DNA of 34,181 bases from Mikrocytos mackini (Eukaryota > Endomyxa > Ascetosporea > Mikrocytida > Mikrocytiidae). Under the pieces are notes generated by a model. The model was given only the letters and a program-made list of their open reading frames with translations. It was not told where the DNA came from and did not search any database. Shown in pieces: positions 9,601-16,813 of the stretch. The position numbers and the translations under genes were made by a program. The stretch covers positions 1 through 34,181 of the forward strand of contig JASNJN010000115.1 of assembly GCA_030180075.1 (NCBI GenBank). The letters run 5' to 3'. The stretch's first letter is position 1. Each line of letters starts with the position of its first letter.

Positions 9601-12458
9601 TTATAAAGAAAATATCAATAAAACTCAAACTAAAGCTTGTTGCTTTGATTCAGAAAATAAACAACGAACTAATAAGCATGAAGTACGAGTGTTTCACTTC
9701 ATCGGCTAGCCTGGTTAAGAGTAGCCATACAACAGTAAGCAACAGTATTAACACTTTTAGACAAAGAATGAAGAACAAACAAACCCAGAAGGAAGAACTC
9801 AGCAAGGACAGTATGGGAAGTATCTTCTTCCAGCTAATAAACAATAAGTACGAACCGATAAGCTACGGTACGCACAAAGCCAACACACTTATGAAGACTG
9901 TTTTACACAATACATCCGAGGTTTCAAAAAGCGCTACGGAGAACAGTATTAGCGGGCGATCCCGTACTTACAACTTTCCAGGAGATACAATAAAGGAGAG
10001 CAAGACAGAAGAACTAGCCACTCTTAAAGAAGGCCTGAACACAATAAAGCGAAGGAGGAACAAAACGTCCAAGAACAAAATAAACGGTGGTTCCGGTGAA
10101 ACTGCTGAAAGTCGTTCTTTGACTGCGGACGAGCAATACCTAAACACTTTCAAAGATAACATCTTAATTGAAAAGATGATCGGAAATTCCATATTGGGGA
10201 TACTAAACAGAGTAATAAACGATACACTGTTTGCTGTAAAGGGCGAGGAGAAGACATCCAGCAGCGACGATGTTAAGAGGGAAATATTCATAAGCTTATT
10301 CATACAACTCATAAACTACCTTGAGTTCTCTTTAATGAATGGAATCGTTGAAATAGTCAAAAACAAAAGTTTAATGATTTCCTCTTTTACGGGTATAGAA
10401 TCCAACCCTGAAAACACTGAGTACACAAAAAGAGACTCTATTGTGAATGACTTTGAAAAGAATATTCACTTAATCCTCTACAACATCCACATAATCAACA
10501 AATTAATATCTCAAGTTAATGCGAAGAAAATACGAATGAAAGTTTACTGTATAACGGATGTGAGAGTAATAAACACAATAAAGTTCATAACTTTGATATT
10601 TAATATAATCACTTCTTTTGATGAACGTCTAATTGAGACGAAGACGGAATTTCTGACTACTACTGTGTACAACCTTTTGGCTTTCTTACTAAACACGTCT
10701 AGCCGTGACGAAAAGATTGAGATAATAGAATACATATTCATTAAATCTGTATTTAATATATACAGCAAATTAGAAGTGTCCAATATAAAGAAGCTCATTT
10801 CATTTGTCGAGAACACTATTCAATACGTGGATAAAAATGTGTTAGAAATAACCGACAAATCAATAAAACTAATAAACGGAATACTCTCCAAATTGGAGGA
10901 ACTGTTGAAACTAATTACCTCAATAAAATCGTTCGACAGGGACTCGGACATCGGCGATAAGGAAGAGCACGAGGAATTGCTTGCATGTGTACTGAACTTT
11001 CTCTCTGAAAAGTCAGACATGAAGTGTGACTGGTTAAAACTGATCTCTGACTACCATGCAAAGGAGAAAAATTGGTCCGAAGCTGCCCTATGTGAGTTAA
11101 AAAGGTCCTATTACTTGTCACTCCTTGACTCTTCGAAATATAAAAGGGAGGAAATAAAGAGCCTGCAGATGGCTACAGGTTACCTTAAAGAGGGAGGCTA
11201 TTATTTGCCAGCAGTGACTGTTTTGAATAAAGTTATAAACTACAACCAGGAGAAGGGCTTCATAGAGAAGCTACACAAAAACTACCAACAACTACTAGAA
11301 CTCACAAAGATATGGAAAGAGTCGGTCGATTCAACTGGTCTTCTTTCTATTGATAATTCATTGAATAACAGGTCTTTCAATGTTTTAGAATTCCCAGACG
11401 TTAGGAACGAGAATGAATTAAACACACACAAAAAGAAGAAAATTGTGGTAAAGGACGAAATTTCAATCGATGATATAGACGGCGAAGAACAGGAAGAAGC
11501 GAAGAATCCATTCAAAAAGCAGGAGACTGTCGAAACACTGCACGAGAACATTTGCAAAGAAATAGGCTACTACTATTTCTCTCAGACTTTGAACCCGCTA
11601 AGTTCGATATTCTACAAAGTGAAGTTCTATATTGATAAAAAGGAGGAGACCATGGAGTACGTCTACAAAGCAGACCGAACTATAAGCTCTGCACAGTTCA
11701 GTTCGTGGATAAAGAAGATGGCTGAAAACAAGTACGACAAAGAGGTGAAGATTGTGGGGATGATGAACAAAGAGCCAGAGCTACAGGAAAACCAAGTCGT
11801 CGTTTCTATTGTTAAAGTGGAGCCTATTATATACAACAGTACTATGAGCAACCCAGACGCAGACAAAGAACTTTCTATGGGCATTTTAGAAGAGATTAAG
11901 AGAGACAAGAGAGTGTCCAGCACCAACAAATTCTTTTTCTCAATGCCGTTCACTCAGTCAGGGAAGTCATATGGAGAAATCACGGAACAGTATAAAAAGA
12001 CTATAATTGTCTACGCTGAAGAGAGCTTCCCAAGTATCAAAACTAGACTGAGAGTACGGGGAAGAAAGGAGGAAATACTTGATCCACTGAGGAATATTAT
12101 GGAGGATATATGCAAGAAGAACGAACAAATATTGAATTCGATCAACAAGAAAGAAACCGACTCGAATGAAATAAGCCAATTGTTGGTTGGAAGCCTCCTA
12201 ACTCAAGTAAATGTTGGCGTGTTAGCAGTCTTTGAGGAGTTCGTTGAAAAGGGTGGGAACAAATATAAAGAGGGGGAACTAGATAAACTCAAAAGGTTGC
12301 TAACGCTGTTTTTGAGTATCTGTGAGAAGGCGCTGGAAATATACAGAGACAACCATCAGACTAGTGCCGAGGTCATAGAAGAGCTGGAGAGCAGACTGGC
12401 ATACCTGAACAAGAGAATGAAGAAACAGTTCAAAAGAAGAACTATTCTACACGCGTAA
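6672..12458 (+). CDS. DOCK-family Rho GTPase exchange factor (DHR-1 and DHR-2)
   Basis: This intronless protein of 1928 residues is close to the usual 1,900-2,100 of DOCK proteins. DOCK proteins load Rho/Rac/Cdc42 GTPases with GTP through DHR-2 and bind membrane lipid through DHR-1. The DHR-1 C2-like domain lies at about 440-590 (SIDRMICNKYRNLGFYLK, then ENCPVISNLAYF). A long helical middle follows. DHR-2 covers about 1430-1915: lobe A has DWLKLISDYHAKEKNWSEAA, lobe B contains NKFFFSMPF with TIIVYAEESFPSI, and lobe C has EILDPLRNIMEDICKK. The nucleotide-sensor loop is VGSLLTQVNVGVL (about 1838-1850), keeping the Val-Asn that expels Mg-GDP in the family. There is no N-terminal SH3 domain, which points to the zizimin (DOCK-C/D) side, but the subgroup is uncertain. 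It converges on the helicase gene with a 39-bp gap. The Ty3/gypsy element ends only 385 bp upstream. Confidence 0.9.
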   Translation: MKQLTHKLFKDSINYTEGELISPTPTEKVVTLKDQLSSSSILQDNEKALDACVSYDLERVMLQTESLNKNFLTEVSDIYSKNRAFEKTKKEYFDHLRKNFSTLEIPSKTDSSFMNCFYKNYQFERKIVTPVKYTYNSLFCELAFEFSLDSVNIVTDERTQPFIVSVFIADSEKHEIISDIVTYDATDYGKCTENDLQVNECYNTFINLTDKIELEKTRKSSTVGKKKTGFFGFMSKNKEKQVTDFTTFMKITDNKNTNLSHLQSKIKNKKKNQFTVIKPLTRTEKCVFLIPKLATEDLSKIFLCFDVRLIEQGDMEKTNIYNREKLTSAWKEKEIIEKLHPVTQSCFFGFVNLFDDESLCVREGSFECENVFFTRSSNSTNKMFDILDGASQMNTSSLNRKYYLSNNIGINYNVKEIKLNSLYKNPLTLITHKSTKNTPGIRRRERLVVSIDRMICNKYRNLGFYLKLVSKFRDSKEETVFCSCIHCVNNHELFSSFDWHSNKLETINEFYFYFSENCPVISNLAYFDKDRKHKSEIYIEIGALNFKTSKIKAKQQIVENIGNSKIYIVKDNQFIPSSFGSLNIVDVINGNSAKNNHKIGEVVYTLKMDNDAFPSFENMQNELPKEIGMNFASLLKYRLEKISSLNECEALIEEFEEDIVGKFYQIHTLIVYMLLDSKTTSKHFLFYTLSAIYNKLDNSDLGIYIEYYIFNLCPAKVGVFDYLLKPAVDLLEQNYNKHDVLYLVLKALPYMFKLIVAQQVKQSHLQGCSTQLMSKLSKILFTEIINKSKKFPLLDIEGFIKASGNLLLHLSVLNDIEKFNNLTEAFLNGYFNLGEVTTTCQASLILLFDSFYETSIFIETEKKHKIKNFEGQIEFHSLIEGRNKLIYSFFEIFVDIILNNCTSLSAKRVCNFFFKLLGRYINSKELEDFCNTFLLLVLVILENNLNFMYMEKSYRRGVYLSVLIILDNCSKSLFEGFIKKISIKLKLKLVALIQKINNELISMKYECFTSSASLVKSSHTTVSNSINTFRQRMKNKQTQKEELSKDSMGSIFFQLINNKYEPISYGTHKANTLMKTVLHNTSEVSKSATENSISGRSRTYNFPGDTIKESKTEELATLKEGLNTIKRRRNKTSKNKINGGSGETAESRSLTADEQYLNTFKDNILIEKMIGNSILGILNRVINDTLFAVKGEEKTSSSDDVKREIFISLFIQLINYLEFSLMNGIVEIVKNKSLMISSFTGIESNPENTEYTKRDSIVNDFEKNIHLILYNIHIINKLISQVNAKKIRMKVYCITDVRVINTIKFITLIFNIITSFDERLIETKTEFLTTTVYNLLAFLLNTSSRDEKIEIIEYIFIKSVFNIYSKLEVSNIKKLISFVENTIQYVDKNVLEITDKSIKLINGILSKLEELLKLITSIKSFDRDSDIGDKEEHEELLACVLNFLSEKSDMKCDWLKLISDYHAKEKNWSEAALCELKRSYYLSLLDSSKYKREEIKSLQMATGYLKEGGYYLPAVTVLNKVINYNQEKGFIEKLHKNYQQLLELTKIWKESVDSTGLLSIDNSLNNRSFNVLEFPDVRNENELNTHKKKKIVVKDEISIDDIDGEEQEEAKNPFKKQETVETLHENICKEIGYYYFSQTLNPLSSIFYKVKFYIDKKEETMEYVYKADRTISSAQFSSWIKKMAENKYDKEVKIVGMMNKEPELQENQVVVSIVKVEPIIYNSTMSNPDADKELSMGILEEIKRDKRVSSTNKFFFSMPFTQSGKSYGEITEQYKKTIIVYAEESFPSIKTRLRVRGRKEEILDPLRNIMEDICKKNEQILNSINKKETDSNEISQLLVGSLLTQVNVGVLAVFEEFVEKGGNKYKEGELDKLKRLLTLFLSICEKALEIYRDNHQTSAEVIEELESRLAYLNKRMKKQFKRRTILHA

Positions 12459-12497
12459 TAGCCTATAATTAAATTTAGGTTTAAATGTTTATCATAG

Positions 12498-14759
12498 TTA
12501 TTGAATATAAACTTCGAACTTGGTTATCTTTTTTTTATTTCTTGTCAACATATTTTTTAACGTTCCTATGTCTTTCACATTACAATTTTGAATGAATCTA
12601 AATAATCCTTTCGCTTTGTATTTTGTAATACTTTCTGTTCTCCATTTAAACCCAAGTTCTTTCTTTAATGTTTCATCGTTTAATACAATTAATCTACAAA
12701 AACACTCTACGATCACAACTCCATTTTTAACATTGCTTGAGAAGAAGCCGTCTGATTCAACCAACCATTCGTTTATTTCCACCTCAGACAACCCTGTATT
12801 TAGTTTATAAACGCCTTTATAAATAAAGTTGCTGTTTTTTAGCTTAAAATCTTTTACTTCCACGATTTCCTTTTTGTTAGAATACAACAATAAATCGTAG
12901 TTATCAATTTCCCAAACAAGGCTGATTATCTTTTCATCCTTTATTTGTTTAACGTCGAAATAGAATACAATGTTCGTGAGTGTATTGTACAGGCTGGAGT
13001 TCGAATTCAGTTCAACAACTTGTCCTTCTAAGTTAACAAAATGGTTTTCGAGTGTTTCTTGTTTCTTTGCAAAGTTTCTATTATACGTTTTTATAAATGC
13101 CATAAAAACAAAGTCCCAATCATTTTTAGTTCGGCTTTTCATGATATCGACAACATCAAATGTATTTATCTTCAATTCTCTTTCTAAATACTTTTCTAGT
13201 CTCTTTAACAATTTATCTTTTAGATTTTCTTTTATAAAGTTTTCAAACATTTCATTGTTAAGTTTATCTTCATTTATAATAATGGATATAAACTTTGCCA
13301 AATCACAATGAACATAGCCATATCTTTCTTGGTTATCATTTTTACACTTCAGAAGTAAGTAAGAGAAGTCTTTGTAAAGCTCTAAACTTAAAACTATGAC
13401 TATAATAAATTCAAGGCCCAGCTCCTTAATGGAAAGCATGTTCAAAATCAGTGTTAAGATATCTAAGTTAAAACAGAAGCTCAAGGCGTCCTGCCCGAAT
13501 ACGGTTATTCTGCCCTGTTTATCTAAGAGACTCAGTTTAATAAGCTTTTTAATCTTTTCTTTAAGTTTACCCTTTTCTATATTTTGAAAGAAGGGGAAAT
13601 TAAGAAAGTCTCTCACTCCTAAAGAACTGAGCTTTAAGATAACTCTACTGTTTATAAACTCATCGAAGTTTTCTTCTATTCGTAGTTTGTTCGCCAAGTC
13701 CGTTGTTATTAACCTGTAACAGTACCCTTTCCCCTCCCTTCCACACCGCCCTGTCCTTTGTAGAATTTCCTCCTGTGTGATAAATTTGAGCTGCATTTTA
13801 TGTACGCCGCTAACCTCGTTGTAAACTCTTGTTTTCTTGTAGCATGTGTCTATGACTGTGTTAATACCGGGAATGGTTAGAGATGTCTCTGCAACATTGG
13901 TGGACAAAATCAGGAACTTTTCGCCTTTGTTAAAAGCCTGATTTATTTGTTTGCAAACCTGAGAAGAAACCGTGGAGTAAAGTTGAAATATTTTGTATTC
14001 GAAGTCTAAATCAGAAGAAGAAAGCCAAACAAAATTGTGTTTAATGCTTTGTTTGTCGGGAAGAAACACCAGAATATTTTTTGTCTTTTCGTCGTTTATG
14101 GCTTTTACAATAGGGCCTTTGATATCCTCTTTGAAGTAATTGGAAGGGCTGCAATTCTTTTTTGCGTGTGATATTTGTACTGGGTAGTTAACCCCTTTCA
14201 CTTCAATGAAGTCGTACTTTTTATCGGGGAAATATTCGTCTTTGTATTTTATGATTCTTTTTAAAGATGTAAGGTTTGCAGTGAGAAATATTATTTTTAG
14301 GAAGGGTTTCTGTGAGTGCAGAAGCATAAGTACAGGGATTATTAACGACACGTCTTCAGTTTTTTCGTGGGCTTCGTCTATAATTATATATTTGAGGCTT
14401 TGGACAAACTCTTCCGAAGTGAAAAGCTTTAAAAGTATTCCTGTTGTGATGAAAACTATTTGGGAATCGACAGTTTCTGTGTTTTCGTTCTTAATTATGT
14501 AAGCAGTCTTTGCACTGTTGTTCAGTTCGAGGCCAACTCTGTTTGCGATTTCGGTTGCCGCTATTCTCCTGGGCTGTGAAACGTACAATTTAGTCTTTTG
14601 GGGAGAAATAACCTCGTTTATGAATTGTGGAATCTGTGTGGATTTACCAGAACCAGTGGACCCGGAAATGAATAAAAGGTTGTTGTTTTCCAAACTGTTT
14701 ATTATTTCGTATTTGTATATGTCGACAGGAAGCTTTTTCTTTTTAAAAGTTGTTGTCAT
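12498..14759 (-). CDS. DEAH-box RNA helicase
   Basis: The product is an ATP-dependent RNA helicase of the DEAH/RHA family, whose members work in pre-mRNA splicing and ribosome assembly. From the ATG at 14759 it has 753 residues, similar to Prp43-size proteins. Motifs in order are GSTGSGKST (Walker A, 33-41), QPRRIAAT (Ia), TTGILLK (Ib), IIDEAH (II, 128-131), FLTANLT (III), ILVFLP (IV), STNVAETSLTIPG (V) and QRTGRCGREGKG (VI, about 335). A helical region follows that fits the winged-helix, ratchet and OB parts. Motif III reads TAN instead of the usual SAT, which is unusual. The frame is open 47 codons further upstream to an ATG at 14900. I prefer 14759 because the extension is hydrophobic and unlike helicase N-termini, and AATTTTT directly precedes this ATG. 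Which DEAH orthologue it is cannot be settled by eye. Confidence 0.93.
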   Translation of the reverse strand: MTTTFKKKKLPVDIYKYEIINSLENNNLLFISGSTGSGKSTQIPQFINEVISPQKTKLYVSQPRRIAATEIANRVGLELNNSAKTAYIIKNENTETVDSQIVFITTGILLKLFTSEEFVQSLKYIIIDEAHEKTEDVSLIIPVLMLLHSQKPFLKIIFLTANLTSLKRIIKYKDEYFPDKKYDFIEVKGVNYPVQISHAKKNCSPSNYFKEDIKGPIVKAINDEKTKNILVFLPDKQSIKHNFVWLSSSDLDFEYKIFQLYSTVSSQVCKQINQAFNKGEKFLILSTNVAETSLTIPGINTVIDTCYKKTRVYNEVSGVHKMQLKFITQEEILQRTGRCGREGKGYCYRLITTDLANKLRIEENFDEFINSRVILKLSSLGVRDFLNFPFFQNIEKGKLKEKIKKLIKLSLLDKQGRITVFGQDALSFCFNLDILTLILNMLSIKELGLEFIIVIVLSLELYKDFSYLLLKCKNDNQERYGYVHCDLAKFISIIINEDKLNNEMFENFIKENLKDKLLKRLEKYLERELKINTFDVVDIMKSRTKNDWDFVFMAFIKTYNRNFAKKQETLENHFVNLEGQVVELNSNSSLYNTLTNIVFYFDVKQIKDEKIISLVWEIDNYDLLLYSNKKEIVEVKDFKLKNSNFIYKGVYKLNTGLSEVEINEWLVESDGFFSSNVKNGVVIVECFCRLIVLNDETLKKELGFKWRTESITKYKAKGLFRFIQNCNVKDIGTLKNMLTRNKKKITKFEVYIQ

Positions 14760-15047
14760 AAAAATTGAAAAAGAAAGATTTCTGCACGCAATCCGAAAAT
14801 AAAACAGCAATAGAAACGTCCAGTTATCATGCATATAACAAAGACGGAACACAGCGATTTGTGTAGTTTTTGAATCGAAATACCGAGAACTACGCTCCAA
14901 AAGGTCAACTTCAGCCCACAGTACATGAACTTATTTTACAAGAATGATTTATTATGAAGATATATTTTTGAATATAGACATCTCCTATGGATTACTAGAC
15001 TTCCAATTTTATTCACGGCGTTGCAAAAATAACTTTTGAAAAAAAGA
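14760..15047. other. Divergent intergenic region, helicase / secreted protein
   Basis: This 288 bp lies between two divergent start codons and must hold both promoters. AATTTT lies immediately upstream of the helicase ATG and another AATTTT at about 15006-15011. No RNA gene is seen. Confidence 0.45.
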
Positions 15048-16034
15048 ATGTTCTCCAAACTCAAGAGCTTGGCATATATCTCACTAATTCTCCTACTATC
15101 GACATACATACAACCATCAAGGCTGTCTAAGGATTTAAAGAAAGAAACAGAGTTAAGTTTATTTTCAGCATTTCAGCCTAGCACAAAAGATTCATTGGGA
15201 TACGTTTTAGTGATGGCTTTTGAAGTCATAAAAAAATCTAGTTCTAAAATAACTGTCCGTCCTTACTACATGTTTACATCGGCTCGCAATTCTGACTCAG
15301 GGCGAGAAGCCCGTGAGTTATTTGAGATGGTAGCTGTAAACGGAAAACTTTCTCGAAACTTCCCAAAGACGAAAGAGCTTGACTTCGAACTTACTAATAA
15401 ACAAACCGAGAAGAAAGTGGTTTTCGAGGTTATGGAAGGCCCTACTAAACACCAGTTCGTATTGAAAATATCAAAGACACCTATTGGAAAGAGTTTAGCT
15501 GAAGAATTCTCACAAGAAATTGCTAACATGTCTTTGAGTTCTCCAGACAGACCCAAAGATAAGTCTGTAAAAGTCAAAAACATGTCAACTTCTGATTTAA
15601 CAAACTTTTTCCTCAGATTCGACCGAGATTCTAAGAACTATAACCTATCACAAATAACAGGGATGAAGTATCCAATAAAGTTCTTTTGTGAATTTTCAAA
15701 GAATTCTGTGGTTTCGTTTGAGAAGAAAGATACAGTCGTTGTTAATTTATACGTTGCACAGGGAAACAATTTCTTTATAAACTTATTCTACGACTTCAAA
15801 ATGGTTGGCGAAGTAAAACAATATCCCTTGGTCAATTCACAACTTAGAAGTGGTTTCTTAAACCTTCCTACTTTTGTTGCTCCCTATAAAGACATTATTG
15901 TGTTGATAAATAACAGCATTGTTTTGGATTATTTGTTTGTTTTAGACGAAAGAGAGCAACCTAGGTTAATGGTCACAAGGTATGATTTCAAAGAGAAAAA
16001 GGGAAACACTGCAGAGTGTACTGAAGTTAAATAA
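15048..16034 (+). CDS. Secreted protein of unknown function
   Basis: The ATG at 15048 gives 328 residues; the frame is open four codons upstream only through a TTG. The N-terminus has basic residues, then a hydrophobic stretch (LAYISLILLLSTYI, about 8-21), which fits a signal peptide and entry to the secretory pathway. No second membrane segment is seen, so the protein is probably secreted or lumenal. The rest is mixed charged and beta-prone, rich in Lys, Ser and Phe. I recognise no domain. The stop is followed by an overlapping AATAAA (GTTAAATAAATG), suggesting a very short 3' end. It converges on the SAP30-like gene with 65 bp between stop codons. It is one of three unrecognised secretory-pathway proteins in this island. 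Confidence 0.8.
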   Translation: MFSKLKSLAYISLILLLSTYIQPSRLSKDLKKETELSLFSAFQPSTKDSLGYVLVMAFEVIKKSSSKITVRPYYMFTSARNSDSGREARELFEMVAVNGKLSRNFPKTKELDFELTNKQTEKKVVFEVMEGPTKHQFVLKISKTPIGKSLAEEFSQEIANMSLSSPDRPKDKSVKVKNMSTSDLTNFFLRFDRDSKNYNLSQITGMKYPIKFFCEFSKNSVVSFEKKDTVVVNLYVAQGNNFFINLFYDFKMVGEVKQYPLVNSQLRSGFLNLPTFVAPYKDIIVLINNSIVLDYLFVLDEREQPRLMVTRYDFKEKKGNTAECTEVK

Positions 16035-16099
16035 ATGATTAAATACAAAAGAGAATTTGTCTACTGTTGTTTTATTATAAAACCACTTGTGTTGTATTC

Positions 16100-16444
16100 T
16101 TAATTACAGCTGCTATCCTTATTTTTGTTCATTTCCTGGTTCAATAAAGTTTCGTACTCTTCTTGTTTTTCTTCTAACTCCTTCTCTTCTGACTCAAAGG
16201 CCGATAAAAACTTCTTTACAATGTCGACTTCCTCAGGTAGTTTCATATCATAAAAATATTTCTCTGTTAAAAGGGCTATTTCTTCCTTGTTTTTGTAAAC
16301 AGACGTTTTATCGGTGTCGAAAAAATGTAAGAGCTTCTGTAGTGTCTCCATATTTACCCTACTAAAATCTATCTTCATGAACGACTGGTTGTAATCATCT
16401 CTACAGCGTCTTCTTCGTTTGGGTGGCTCCTGATTTGTGGTCAT
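16100..16444 (-). CDS. SAP30-like Sin3-binding protein
   Basis: The product is a small nuclear protein of 114 residues. A basic cluster (PKRRRRCR, 8-15) looks like a nuclear localisation signal. Residues about 23-85 match the pattern of the SAP30 Sin3-binding domain: IDFSRVNMETLQKLLHFF, a Lys/Asn turn, EIALLTEKYFYD, then PEEVDIVKKFLSAF. In other eukaryotes this domain holds SAP30 in the Sin3-Rpd3 histone deacetylase complex, which represses transcription. The C-terminus is an acidic, probably coiled helix (EEKELEEKQEEYETLL). The assignment is by pattern, without a search, and the family is poorly conserved. The start codon lies only 8 bp from that of the divergent gene at 16453, so its upstream control region must overlap that gene. 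Confidence 0.62.
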   Translation of the reverse strand: MTTNQEPPKRRRRCRDDYNQSFMKIDFSRVNMETLQKLLHFFDTDKTSVYKNKEEIALLTEKYFYDMKLPEEVDIVKKFLSAFESEEKELEEKQEEYETLLNQEMNKNKDSSCN

Positions 16445-16452
16445 GAAATTTT
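16445..16452. promoter_or_regulatory. 8-bp shared divergent spacer centred on AAATTT
   Basis: The whole gap between the divergent ATGs (16444 minus, 16453 plus) reads GAAATTTT. AAATTT is its own reverse complement, so it presents the same microsporidian start-region motif to both genes. Function is inferred from position. Confidence 0.5.
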
Positions 16453-16707
16453 ATGTTTTATTCTTCCGAAGAAATTTTAGTTGTTTACTACAGCATCTAT
16501 GAGGACGTAAATACATATGGTATTTTGAGTTTTACCCGAGTAAGTGAAAAGGTTATGAAATACTTCAAGTTAACGCCGAAACAATGCCAGGAAATTTGGT
16601 CGATCCATTCTAATCAAACAAAGAAGAGTTTAATCGACAAAAGCATCAATGTGTATGATCAAACCATGCATTTGAAAGATCCTACAGGCGTATGGTTTAA
16701 TTTATAA
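16453..16707 (+). CDS. Small unknown protein, divergent from SAP30-like gene
   Basis: It has 84 residues, starts with ATG, and is intronless. The sequence is mostly alpha-helical by eye (SSEEILVVYYSIYEDV, TRVSEKVMKYFKL, TPKQCQEIWSIHSN), followed by a short basic/polar tail. Two or three amphipathic helices could form a small helix-turn-helix fold, but I do not recognise a family. It has no signal peptide or membrane span. Its ATG sits 8 bp from the SAP30-like start, so the two genes must share or overlap transcription start regions. The alternative is that it is a chance frame. Against that are its reasonable composition and its fit into the compact island. Confidence 0.6.
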   Translation: MFYSSEEILVVYYSIYEDVNTYGILSFTRVSEKVMKYFKLTPKQCQEIWSIHSNQTKKSLIDKSINVYDQTMHLKDPTGVWFNL

Positions 16708-16813
16708 CTATTTAATCGTGTAATTTAGCATTAAATTGCTTGATTGTAAAGCGCTCTTTATATTCTGTTATTTTGTTTTCTTTTATCTATTCAATTTGTT
16801 TACTTTATTTACT

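Noticed and set aside
14760-14900. 47-codon N-terminal extension of the helicase from the ATG at 14900
   Set aside because: The extension is hydrophobic, unlike helicase N-termini, and the AT-rich start motif directly precedes the internal ATG at 14759.
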